A DNA stretch of 40,461 nt from Xylanimonas oleitrophica (GTDB lineage Bacteria; Actinomycetota; Actinomycetes; Actinomycetales; Cellulomonadaceae), in NCBI RefSeq assembly GCF_003244315.1, contig NZ_QKWH01000020.1:1-40461 (forward strand), in the 5' to 3' direction. Made by a program: the position numbers and the translations under genes. Below the pieces are notes generated by a model that saw nothing but the letters and a program-made list of their open reading frames with translations, did not search any database and was not told where the DNA came from. Positions within the stretch are counted from its first letter, which is position 1; every line of letters begins with the position of its first letter. Positions 27,142-34,610 of this stretch are shown piece by piece.

Positions 27142-27408
27142 TCAGCTCGACGCGAGCTCCTGGTCGTCGGCCTGCTGCGCGAGCGAGGCGGCGTTCGCCT
27201 GCAGCGCCTCCACGACGCGCTGCAGGGCCGGCACGTACTGGCCCGACCAGTCCGCGTTGAAACGCTGGGCGTCGGGGCCGTACCAGGGGGTCGCCTGCAG
27301 CTGCTGCGTCAGCCGCGACGTGATCTGGGTGATCGTGTCCGCGTCGACGTTCATGACCCGCACGAGGTCGCGGGCGGCGTTGACGTCCATGCCGAGAACG
27401 GTGCTCAT
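27142..27408 (-). CDS. WXG100 family protein (EsxA/EsxB-like)
   Basis: An 88-aa helical hairpin protein with the turn motif W-Y-G at 42-44 (TPWYGPDAQRFNADW). It is all-alpha and has no signal peptide, matching the WXG100 family of type VII substrates. The ATG at 27408 has GGAAGGA upstream. It lies directly before eccC and is separated from it by a hairpin. It probably pairs with the other WXG100 protein (29495-29770) or acts as a homodimer recognised by the third EccC ATPase domain; this is inference from family biology. Confidence 0.9.
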   Translation of the reverse strand: MSTVLGMDVNAARDLVRVMNVDADTITQITSRLTQQLQATPWYGPDAQRFNADWSGQYVPALQRVVEALQANAASLAQQADDQELASS

Positions 27409-27488
27409 GGTGGTGTCCTTCCGTTCGTGGCTCGGGCTGCTGCCCTCGCCGGGTGGGGTGGGTGGTGCCTTGCGGCGCGGCCCGGGGA

Positions 27489-28058
27489 TCAGGCCTCGAC
27501 CGGCGCGGCGGTGCCGAGCCGGAAGGATGAGTGCGCGTGCGCCAGGGCCTCGCGCTCGGAGGTGGGGGTGGTCGACGACCAGCTCGACACCACCGTGACG
27601 GCGTGCCGGTGGCCGGCGGGCGCCCGGGTCGCGTCCACGTGGACGTCCACGTGCTGGTGCACGGTGACTGCCTCGTGCGGACGTGCGAGACGGGCGCCGG
27701 CGCGGTCCTCGTGCTCGGCCACCGCCCGGGTCGAGGTGCCCGGGTAGGCCGCGAGCATCGCGTCCAGCACCTGTCCGGCCGACGTGCCGGCCGGCACCAG
27801 GTCGGCGGTCACCGTGAGGTTCGGGACGAACCGCTCGGCCGACGGCGCTCCCGGGTCCGACGGCGTGACCACCGCGAGCGCCCGAGGGGCCGGGGCCGCC
27901 GTCCAGCCCGCCGGCACCTCGAGGGCGAACCGCGGCGGGCCGGGCAGCAGCGGGCCAGGGTGCTCGACGACGCAGGGCTCGGCCTCCTGCTCGGCGTCGC
28001 GCTCGGTGTCGTGCTCGGTGTCGTGCTCGGCAGCCGCCTTCTCGGTCACGGGGCTCAT
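27489..28058 (-). CDS. LpqN/LpqT-like (DUF1795-type) domain protein
   Basis: A 189-aa protein. Its N terminus (about 8-28) is an acidic His/Glu/Asp repeat, and the remainder (about 42-180) looks like the LpqN/LpqT fold (RFALEVPAGWTAAP; FVPNLTVTADLVP). In mycobacteria such proteins are lipoproteins linked to envelope and ESX functions. Here no signal peptide or lipobox is visible, so it is probably cytosolic. The ATG at 28058 overlaps the previous stop by one base (TGATG); a GTG at 28061 is possible. Assignment to the family is moderate, from pattern only. Confidence 0.6.
   Translation of the reverse strand: MSPVTEKAAAEHDTEHDTERDAEQEAEPCVVEHPGPLLPGPPRFALEVPAGWTAAPAPRALAVVTPSDPGAPSAERFVPNLTVTADLVPAGTSAGQVLDAMLAAYPGTSTRAVAEHEDRAGARLARPHEAVTVHQHVDVHVDATRAPAGHRHAVTVVSSWSSTTPTSEREALAHAHSSFRLGTAAPVEA
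27989..28024. repeat. 12-bp tandem repeat (3 units) at the 5' end of the LpqN-like gene
   Basis: Units GCTCGGCGTCGC, GCTCGGTGTCGT and GCTCGGTGTCGT (27989-28000, 28001-28012, 28013-28024) encode repeated E-H-D-T on the minus strand. In-frame unit length. Confidence 0.8.
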
Positions 28059-29323
28059 CACCGGGCCTCCGCCGTGCTCACGCCCTGGTCGGCGGCCGCG
28101 TCACCGAGACCGGACGCGGGGCTGGCCGCGCCCCCGGCCCAGGCGTCCGTGCCGCTCACGTCGGCGACCACGAGAGGTTCCGCGGCGCCGCCCTCGGGAG
28201 CCTCGCCGTCACCGTCACCGTCACCGTCACCGCCGGCCGCCACGCCGGACCGGAGCGCCCCGAGCGTCGCCGCACCGAGGGCGCCCAGCCCCAGCGGGGC
28301 CGCTGCCAGGGCCACGGGAGTGCCGCCGTCGGGCTCCTGCACCGCTGCGAGCACCGGGGCGCGGGCAGCGTCGGGGATGGAGGGCGCGCCGAGCGCGCCG
28401 GCCGCGGTGGTCACCGCCACGGGAGGGTCCCCCGCGACGCCCGACGAGACGCCGTCGGGCGTACCACCGGGTGTGCCGCCGAGCAGGGCGTCGGCGCCCA
28501 TCGGCGCCACCGGCCCCGGGGCGCCCACGGGCACCCCCGAGCCGCCCGTGGGCGACCCGGCACCGCCGGTGGGCGCCGTCAGGCGCTCGGCCACATGGTC
28601 GGCGACGGCCGCCCCGACCCTCTCCCCGAGGGAGCCGCCGCCGAGCGCGTGCCCGACGGCGCCACCCACCACGCCACCGACCACCTGGCCGGCCGTGCCC
28701 ACCGGGTCCCGCAGCAGCCCTCCGGCGATGGTGCCCGCCAGGCTGCCGACGGCGCCTCCCGCGCCGGTGGCCGTGCCCGCCGCCCCCAGCGAGGGACCGG
28801 GTGCGGCCCCGACGACGGGGAGGACCACCGGGGCGGTGACCTCGGCCCCGGCACCGCTCGCACCGGTGGTGTGCACCGTGATCGAACCGATCGACACGGG
28901 CACCACGACCTGCGCACCCCCTCCGCCGGCGCCGCCGCCGGGCTGCGACGGCACCACCGTGGTGTCGGGCGCTGACAGGAGCGGGCCGTTCGCCGCGGAG
29001 AGCGTCGGCATCGGGGTCGGCTGGAACACCGCGGCGGGGATGTGCACCGTCGGCGAGTCGTTGCTCGTCACGCGCTGGACCGACGAGATCGCCGCGAGCA
29101 CGCGGGCGAAGCCCTTGAGGTACCGCGAGACCGACTGCACCCACGGGATGACCACCGCACGCAGGTAGCGGGCGAACGCCGCGCACCACCCCGTCCAGCT
29201 CATCGCCTCCATCGCGGCCGCGAGCGCCTTGAGCACCACGACGAGCTTGTCGGCGAAGGCGGCGGCGTCGTTCATCCTGGCGACGATGCGGTCGAGGCCG
29301 TCGACATCGGATCCCTGGAACAT
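28058..29323 (-). CDS. Long WXG-domain protein, candidate type VII substrate or envelope protein
   Basis: A 421-aa protein. Residues 1-90 are a WXG100-like helical region (W43-T-G45 in AMSWTGWCAAF, then ARYLRAVVIPWVQSVSRYLKG). The remainder is Gly/Ala/Val/Pro-rich and low-complexity, with a (GD)n run near 360 encoded by a hexanucleotide repeat. No catalytic motif is seen. ATG 29323 follows CAGGAGG in the leader. It is preceded by cluster promoter copy B and followed by the LpqN-like gene with a 1-nt overlap. The shared layout with the 316-aa protein at 12559-13509 suggests two related long substrates. Confidence 0.65.
   Translation of the reverse strand: MFQGSDVDGLDRIVARMNDAAAFADKLVVVLKALAAAMEAMSWTGWCAAFARYLRAVVIPWVQSVSRYLKGFARVLAAISSVQRVTSNDSPTVHIPAAVFQPTPMPTLSAANGPLLSAPDTTVVPSQPGGGAGGGGAQVVVPVSIGSITVHTTGASGAGAEVTAPVVLPVVGAAPGPSLGAAGTATGAGGAVGSLAGTIAGGLLRDPVGTAGQVVGGVVGGAVGHALGGGSLGERVGAAVADHVAERLTAPTGGAGSPTGGSGVPVGAPGPVAPMGADALLGGTPGGTPDGVSSGVAGDPPVAVTTAAGALGAPSIPDAARAPVLAAVQEPDGGTPVALAAAPLGLGALGAATLGALRSGVAAGGDGDGDGDGEAPEGGAAEPLVVADVSGTDAWAGGAASPASGLGDAAADQGVSTAEAR
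28208..28231. repeat. Hexanucleotide repeat (GTCACC x4) in the long WXG-domain gene
   Basis: Four perfect copies (28208-28231) encode alternating Gly-Asp on the minus strand. In-frame slippage would change the length of this linker. Confidence 0.85.
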
Positions 29324-29367
29324 CTCAGCCTCCTGCGGGGGCGGTCGGGGCGGGCTTGGCAGGTGTG

Positions 29368-29420
29368 ACGCTAGGGACGGCGCCGGCCCGGCGGCCAGGG
29401 CGACAGGGGTGGAAGGTTCC
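29368..29420 (-). promoter_or_regulatory. Cluster promoter element, copy B
   Basis: The minus strand reads GGAACCTTCC (29420-29411) followed by ACCCC. After 37 nt comes TAGCGT (29373-29368) in the string CCTAGCGTCAC, shared with copy C. The element lies 88 nt before the start of the long WXG-domain gene. Confidence 0.65.
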
Positions 29421-29494
29421 GCCTCGTCGCGGGGCCTCCGGGGTCGGCTGAGGGACGCCGACGCGCCGGAGGTGGCCGGGCACGGGCCTGGTGC

Positions 29495-29770
29495 CTAGCG
29501 GCTGGCCTCTTCCTGCATCTCGGCGCGGCGGTCGAGCTCGGCCGCGTTCTCGCGCAGGTTCTGGGTGGCGTTCTCCAGCTCGGGGCGCAGCGCGCCGTCC
29601 CACTCCTGGAGGAAGCGCTCGGCGCCGGGGCCGGTCCAGGTCACCTGGGAGAGCATCGAGCCGATGGCGCCGACGATGTCCGACAGGTCGCCGGCTCCCG
29701 ACCTCATCGCGCGGGCGTGCTCACGGCTCTGCTGCGGGTCGATGCCGTAGAAGGTGCTCTTGTCGTGCAC
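29495..29770 (-). CDS. WXG100 family protein
   Basis: A 91-aa helical hairpin protein with W-T-G at about 45-47 (VTWTGPGAERFLQEW) and Arg/Glu-rich flanking helices. The GTG at 29770 has AGGAGG about 5 nt upstream. The second small WXG100 protein of the cluster, it has its own promoter (copy C). It may be the heterodimer partner of the 88-aa WXG100 protein. Confidence 0.9.
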   Translation of the reverse strand: MHDKSTFYGIDPQQSREHARAMRSGAGDLSDIVGAIGSMLSQVTWTGPGAERFLQEWDGALRPELENATQNLRENAAELDRRAEMQEEASR

Positions 29771-29806
29771 GTCGGCCTCCTGAGGTCGTCACGGGTGGTA
29801 GCCGTG

Positions 29807-29859
29807 ACGCTAGGAGGCCGGGGGACGCTCAGACCAGGTCGCCGGGGGTGGAACGTTCC
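29807..29859 (-). promoter_or_regulatory. Cluster promoter element, copy C
   Basis: The minus strand reads GGAACGTTCC (29859-29850), then ACCCCC. After 37 nt comes TAGCGT (29812-29807) within CCTAGCGTCAC. The palindrome lies inside the last codons of the FHA/winged-helix gene, 80 nt before the WXG100 start. Confidence 0.65.
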
Positions 29860-30689
29860 GGGTTGAGGCCCTCGCCGCGAGCCCGGGCAGCCTCGACGAC
29901 GCGCAGGTCGTCCGGGGTCACGAGCCGCGTCTCCGCGGCGCGCCGCCCGACGGCGAAGCGGACGTTCTGCACCCGGCCGGCGCCCTGCGTGAACGGGTCG
30001 TCCGCCGGACCGAACGCCGTGCGGGCCACGACTCGGATGGCGTCGTCGACCCGCTGGGAGCGCTCCAGGTTCCAGGCGTGCCCGCGCCAGGCGAGGATGC
30101 GCTCGTAGATCTCCCGGTTGGAGGCGGGGCGGGGGTAGTCGTCGGAGCCGACCAGCCACGGCTCGGCCAGCGCGAGCGCCACGTACCACTCCCGCGACCA
30201 CCGCTCGAGCCGCGGGGCCGGCGCGGTGGGGGCGCCCTCGAGGTCCTCCGGCGGCTGCCAGGCGTCAGCCTGCGGCTCCTGCGGGACCTCGACGTCGACC
30301 ACGAGCACGAGGTCCGTGTACTGGCCGGGCGCGGACTGGCGGCCCCGCAGGAGGAGAACGTGGTTCTCGCCCTCGTCGAGGAGGGCGGTCATCCCCTGCG
30401 TGAGCGCGACCCGGCGCGCACCGCCCGGCGCGTCGAAGAGGCTGGAGAGCTGCGCCTCGGTGGCTCCGCGCCAGCGCAGGCGCACCACCTCCTCGCCGAC
30501 GGCGATCTCCCCCACGACGCGCGAGACGTGCGGTGCGGCGCGAGGCAGGGTGAGACCGGTGCGCACGAGCTGGGCGTCGGCGTCGGCGTCGGCGAGCGCG
30601 GGGTGCGGGTCACGCCCCACCAGCAGCGTCTCCCCGGTGCCGAGCACGACCGTCGGCACACCGACCCCGCGCAGCGTCACCCGCAGCAT
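29829..30689 (-). CDS. FHA-like/winged-helix protein, possible regulator
   Basis: A 286-aa protein. Residues 18-115 resemble an FHA domain (LLVGRDP at 22-28; PHVSRVVGEI at 53-62). Residues 165-228 look like a DNA-binding winged helix (PASNREIYERILAWRG then SQRVDDAIRVVARTAF). An FHA domain joined to a HTH recalls phospho-dependent regulators such as EmbR, and a Ser/Thr kinase lies in the same cluster. It opens the ten-gene minus-strand run. ATG 30689 has GGTGGA upstream. It is a candidate for the factor that binds the GGAACSTTCC elements, but nothing in the sequence proves it. The HTH call is from pattern only. Confidence 0.68.
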   Translation of the reverse strand: MLRVTLRGVGVPTVVLGTGETLLVGRDPHPALADADADAQLVRTGLTLPRAAPHVSRVVGEIAVGEEVVRLRWRGATEAQLSSLFDAPGGARRVALTQGMTALLDEGENHVLLLRGRQSAPGQYTDLVLVVDVEVPQEPQADAWQPPEDLEGAPTAPAPRLERWSREWYVALALAEPWLVGSDDYPRPASNREIYERILAWRGHAWNLERSQRVDDAIRVVARTAFGPADDPFTQGAGRVQNVRFAVGRRAAETRLVTPDDLRVVEAARARGEGLNPERSTPGDLV

Positions 30690-30767
30690 CTGTCCACCAT
30701 CGCCGCACAGTCTGGCGGACGCCGTGGTGCAGGGCCACCTCCGGCGTCACCGGCGGCGGGTGATCCT

Positions 30768-30790
30768 GCGACGGCGCGGGGCGCCGTCGC
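30768..30790 (-). terminator. 10-bp perfect hairpin after the shorter ilvD
   Basis: GCGACGGCGC (30768-30777) and GCGCCGTCGC (30781-30790) with a GGG loop, 5 nt past the ilvD stop. It separates ilvD from the FHA/winged-helix gene. Confidence 0.75.
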
Positions 30791-30795
30791 GCCCG

Positions 30796-32490
30796 TCACT
30801 CCAGGACGGCGCCCCGTGAGGCGGACTGCACCAGCTTCGCGTACCTGCCGAGCACCCCGCGGGTGTACCGCTGCGGCAGGGGTGACCAGCCCTGCCGGCG
30901 GGCTGCCAGCTCGGCGTCGTCCACGAGGAGGTCCAGGGTCTTGCGCCGCACGTCCAGGCGGATGCGGTCCCCGTCGCGCACGAACGCCACGGGGCCGGCG
31001 TCGACCGCCTCGGGCGCGACGTGCCCGACGCACAGCCCGGTGGTCCCCCCGGAGAACCGCCCGTCGGTGACCAGCAGCACGTCCTTGCCGAGGCCCGCGC
31101 CCTTGATGGCACCGGTGATGGCGAGCATCTCCCGCATGCCCGGGCCGCCCTTAGGACCCTCGTACCGGATGACGACGACGTCGCCGGCCCTGATCGTGCC
31201 GTCCTCCAGGGCGTCCAGCGCGGCCCGCTCCCGCTCGAACACGCGGGCGGTGCCCTCGAAGACGTCCTCCTCGAAGCCCGCCGACTTCACGACGGCGCCG
31301 TCCGGGGCGAGCGACCCGTGGAGGATCGTGATGCCGCCCGTGGGCCGGATCGGGTCGTCCACGGCCCGCAGGATCTTGCCGTCCGGGTCGGGCGGGGAGA
31401 TCTCGGCGAGGTTCTCCGCCACCGTGCGGCCCGTGACCGTCAGCGCGTCGCCGTGCAGCAGGCCGGCGTCGAGCAGCGCCTTCATGACCACGGGGACCCC
31501 GCCCACCCGGTCCACGTCGTTCATCACGTACCGGCCGAACGGCTTGAGGTCTCCGAGGTGGGGCACCCGGTCGGCGACGCGGTCGAAGTCCGCCAGCGTG
31601 AGGTCGACGTCAGCCTCGTGGGCGACGGCGAGCAGGTGCAGCACCGCGTTCGTCGACCCGCCGAACGCCATCACCACGGCGATCGCGTTCTCGAACGCCT
31701 CCTTGGTGAGGATGTCGCGGGCCGTGATGCCCTGGCGCAGCAGGTTCACCACGGCCTCGCCGGATCGGTGCGCCCAGACGTCACGGCGCCGGTCCGCCGA
31801 CGGCGGGGAGGCGCTGCCGGGCAGCGACATCCCGAGCGCCTCGGCAGCGGAGGCCATCGTGTTCGCCGTGTACATGCCGCCGCAGGCGCCCTCGCCGGGA
31901 CAGATCGCCCGCTCGATGCGGCCGACGTCCTCCTCGCTCATCAGGCCGCGGGCGCACGCCCCCACCGCCTCGAACGCGTCGATGATCGTCACCTGCTTCT
32001 CGGTGCCGTCGCTGAGCTTCACCCAGCCGGGCATGATCGAGCCCGCGTAGAGGAAGACGCTCGCCAGGTCCAGCCGTGCTGCCGCCATGAGCATGCCCGG
32101 CAACGACTTGTCGCAGCCCGCCAGGAGCACCGACCCGTCCAGGCGCTCGGCCTGCATGACCGTCTCCACGGAGTCCGCGATCACGTCACGGCTCACCAGC
32201 GAGAAGTGCATGCCCTCGTGGCCCATCGAGATGCCGTCCGAGACGGAGATGGTGCCGAACTGGAGCGGGTACCCGCCCGCCGCGTGCACGCCCTCCTTGC
32301 TGGCCTGCGCCAGCCGGTCGAGGGAGAGGTTGCACGGCGTGATCTCGTTCCACGAGCTGGCGACGCCGATCTGCGGCTTGGCGAAGTCCTCGTCGCCCAT
32401 GCCGACGGCGCGCAGCATGCCGCGCGACGCGGTCGCCTCCAGCCCGTCCGTGACCTGGCGCGAGCGCGGCTTGATGTCAGGAGCAGCCAT
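30796..32490 (-). CDS. ilvD: Dihydroxy-acid dehydratase, actinobacterial short type
   Basis: Dehydrates 2,3-dihydroxy acids to the 2-oxo acids of Val and Ile. The 564-aa protein contains the Fe-S and metal ligands of the IlvD/Edd family in [11 protein letters not shown] and [16 protein letters not shown], and the actinobacterial-type string [17 protein letters not shown] 32490 has no ribosome-binding site but TACGCT 6 nt upstream, pointing to a leaderless message. It is the second of two intact dehydratase genes. It is separated from the other by a hairpin and is likely expressed from its own promoter. Substrate differences between the two are unknown. Confidence 0.93.
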   Translation of the reverse strand: MAAPDIKPRSRQVTDGLEATASRGMLRAVGMGDEDFAKPQIGVASSWNEITPCNLSLDRLAQASKEGVHAAGGYPLQFGTISVSDGISMGHEGMHFSLVSRDVIADSVETVMQAERLDGSVLLAGCDKSLPGMLMAAARLDLASVFLYAGSIMPGWVKLSDGTEKQVTIIDAFEAVGACARGLMSEEDVGRIERAICPGEGACGGMYTANTMASAAEALGMSLPGSASPPSADRRRDVWAHRSGEAVVNLLRQGITARDILTKEAFENAIAVVMAFGGSTNAVLHLLAVAHEADVDLTLADFDRVADRVPHLGDLKPFGRYVMNDVDRVGGVPVVMKALLDAGLLHGDALTVTGRTVAENLAEISPPDPDGKILRAVDDPIRPTGGITILHGSLAPDGAVVKSAGFEEDVFEGTARVFERERAALDALEDGTIRAGDVVVIRYEGPKGGPGMREMLAITGAIKGAGLGKDVLLVTDGRFSGGTTGLCVGHVAPEAVDAGPVAFVRDGDRIRLDVRRKTLDLLVDDAELAARRQGWSPLPQRYTRGVLGRYAKLVQSASRGAVLE

Positions 32491-32496
32491 GGGCCG

Positions 32497-32502
32497 AGCG
32501 TA
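32497..32502 (-). promoter_or_regulatory. Putative -10 of a leaderless promoter for the shorter ilvD
   Basis: TACGCT on the minus strand, 6 nt before the ATG. Confidence 0.45.
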
Positions 32503-32506
32503 AGGA

Positions 32507-32533
32507 CGCCGCCCGCACCTCGCGCGGGCGGCG
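32507..32533 (-). terminator. 10-bp hairpin after the longer ilvD
   Basis: CGCCGCCCGC (32507-32516) and GCGGGCGGCG (32524-32533), loop 7 nt, between the two ilvD genes. A further GC-rich stem lies next to it (about 32538-32563). Confidence 0.7.
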
Positions 32534-32574
32534 CCGCGCCCGGCCGGCCCCAGGGCCCAGCCGGGCGGCTTCGA

Positions 32575-34437
32575 CTAGCGGCGCTTGATCAGGCTGACGT
32601 CGCGCACGGCGCCGCGATCGGCCGACGTCGCCATCGCCGCGTAGGCGCGCAGCGCCGGGGAGACGTAGCGGTCCCGGTCCTGCGGCTGCCACGGGTGCTC
32701 CGACGACTCCATCTTGGCGCGCCGCTCGGCCAGCACCTCGTCGGGCACGTTGACGCGGATGACCCGGGACTCGACGTCGATCTCGATCTCGTCGCCGTCC
32801 TCCACCAGGCCGATCGTGCCGCCCGCCGCGGCCTCCGGGGAGACGTGCCCCACGGAGATGCCGCTCGACCCGCCGGAGAACCGGCCGTCGGTGATCAGCG
32901 CGACCACCTTGCCGAGGCCGCGACCCTTGATGAACGACGTCGGGTACAGCATCTCCTGCATGCCCGGCCCGCCGGCGGGGCCCTCGTACCGGACCACCAC
33001 CACGTGCCCGGGCTCGACCTGCTTCGTGAGGATCTTCTCGACCGCCTGCTCCTGCGACTCCACCACGAGGGCCTTGCCGACGAAGTGGAAGACGTCCGGG
33101 TCGATGCCCGCGGTCTTGATGATCGCGCCGTCCTCAGCGAGGTTGCCCTTGAGCACGGCGAGGCCGCCCTCGACCGTGTAGGCGTGCTCGATGTCGCGGA
33201 TGCAGCCGTTCGCGGCGTCGGTGTCGAGGCTCTCCCACACGTTGCTGGTGGAGAACGCCTGGGTGGTGCGGACCCCGCCCGGCGCGGCGTGGAACAGGTC
33301 GATCGCCCGCTGCGTGGCCTTGCCGCCCCGGACGTCCCAGTCGTCGAGCCACTCGCGCAGCGTGGGGGTGTGCACGCTCGACACGTCGTGGTCGAGCAGG
33401 CCGCCGCGGTCGAGCTCGCCGAGCAGCGCGGGGATCCCGCCCGCCCGGTGGACGTCCTCCATGTGGAAGTTCGGGTGGTTCGGCGCCACCTTGCTCAGAC
33501 AGGGCACGCGGCGGCTGATCGTGTCGATGTCGTCGAGCGTGAAGTCGACCTCGGCCTCCTGCGCCGCAGCCAGGATGTGCAGCACCGTGTTGGTGGAGCC
33601 GCCCATCGCGACGTCGAGCGTCATCGCGTTCGTGAACGCCGCCCGCGTGGCGATGCCGCGAGGGGCCGCCGAGTCGTCCTCGTCCTCGTAGTACCGCCGG
33701 GCCAGGTCGACGATGGTGCGCCCCGCCTCGAGGAACAGCTCCCGTCGCGCGGAGTGCGTCGCCAGCGTGGAGCCGTTGCCCGGCAGCGACAGACCGAGCG
33801 CCTCGGTCAGGCAGTTCATCGAGTTCGCCGTGAACATGCCGGAGCAGGAGCCGCACGTGGGGCACGCGTTCTCCTCCACCTGGGCCAGCGCCGCGTCGGA
33901 GACGTTGTCGTCCGCCGAGTAGTTGATGGCGTTGATGAGGTTGAGGTGCGTCTTGGCCACGCCGTCCGCGACCACCGCCTTGCCGGCCTCCATCGGACCG
34001 CCCGAGACGAAGATCGTGGGGATGTTCAGCCGCAGCGCCGCGTTCAGCATGCCCGGCGTGATCTTGTCGCAGTTCGAGATGCACACCAGCGCGTCAGCCG
34101 TGTGCGCGTTGACCATGTACTCGACCGAGTCGGCGATGAGGTCGCGGCTGGGCAGGGAGTACAGCATGCCGCCGTGGCCCATCGCGATGCCGTCGTCGAC
34201 CGCGATGGTGTTGAACTCCTTGGCCACCCCGCCAGCCTCGCGGATCGCGGACGCCACGAGGTCGCCCATGTCCTTGAGGTGGACGTGGCCGGGGACGAAC
34301 TGGGTGTACGAGTTCGCGATGGCGATGATCGGCTTGCCGAAGTCCTCGGCGCCCATGCCGGTGGCGCGCCACAGGGCGCGGGCTCCGGCCATGTTGCGGC
34401 CGTGGGTCGAGGTGCGGGAGCGCAGCGGGCGGCTCAT
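32575..34437 (-). CDS. ilvD: Dihydroxy-acid dehydratase, long (E. coli-like) type
   Basis: Same reaction family as its neighbour, but the 620-aa form related to enterobacterial IlvD. Fe-S and metal motifs are [11 protein letters not shown] and [17 protein letters not shown]; the substrate-loop [10 protein letters not shown] and the C-terminal [15 protein letters not shown] are characteristic. It is full length with no frameshift. The ATG at 34437 is preceded by TAGGGT 6 nt upstream, again without a ribosome-binding site. Its sequence differs clearly from the 564-aa paralogue, so the pair is not a recent tandem duplication; lateral acquisition of one copy is plausible. Confidence 0.93.
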   Translation of the reverse strand: MSRPLRSRTSTHGRNMAGARALWRATGMGAEDFGKPIIAIANSYTQFVPGHVHLKDMGDLVASAIREAGGVAKEFNTIAVDDGIAMGHGGMLYSLPSRDLIADSVEYMVNAHTADALVCISNCDKITPGMLNAALRLNIPTIFVSGGPMEAGKAVVADGVAKTHLNLINAINYSADDNVSDAALAQVEENACPTCGSCSGMFTANSMNCLTEALGLSLPGNGSTLATHSARRELFLEAGRTIVDLARRYYEDEDDSAAPRGIATRAAFTNAMTLDVAMGGSTNTVLHILAAAQEAEVDFTLDDIDTISRRVPCLSKVAPNHPNFHMEDVHRAGGIPALLGELDRGGLLDHDVSSVHTPTLREWLDDWDVRGGKATQRAIDLFHAAPGGVRTTQAFSTSNVWESLDTDAANGCIRDIEHAYTVEGGLAVLKGNLAEDGAIIKTAGIDPDVFHFVGKALVVESQEQAVEKILTKQVEPGHVVVVRYEGPAGGPGMQEMLYPTSFIKGRGLGKVVALITDGRFSGGSSGISVGHVSPEAAAGGTIGLVEDGDEIEIDVESRVIRVNVPDEVLAERRAKMESSEHPWQPQDRDRYVSPALRAYAAMATSADRGAVRDVSLIKRR

Positions 34438-34443
34438 GCCGTC

Positions 34444-34449
34444 ACCCTA
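34444..34449 (-). promoter_or_regulatory. Putative -10 of a leaderless promoter for the longer ilvD
   Basis: TAGGGT on the minus strand, 6 nt before the ATG. Confidence 0.45.
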
Positions 34450-34525
34450 CGGCTGCCTCGCCGCTCGGAGCGTGACCGTCCGCACTGTGACCCTCGACGG
34501 CGTCAGCCCCAGCCTGGACCCCCGG

Positions 34526-34582
34526 CCCTCGCCGTCGTGCCCCCCGTGTCGCGCCCCGGCACGGGGGGCACGACGGCGAGGG
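34526..34582 (-). terminator. 23-bp perfect hairpin after the POT transporter gene
   Basis: Bases 34526-34548 and 34560-34582 are exact complements with an 11-nt loop, 28 nt beyond the transporter stop. It isolates the transporter from the ilvD genes on the same strand. Confidence 0.8.
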
Positions 34583-34610
34583 CACGACACGGGCACGACG
34601 CGCCGGCGGT

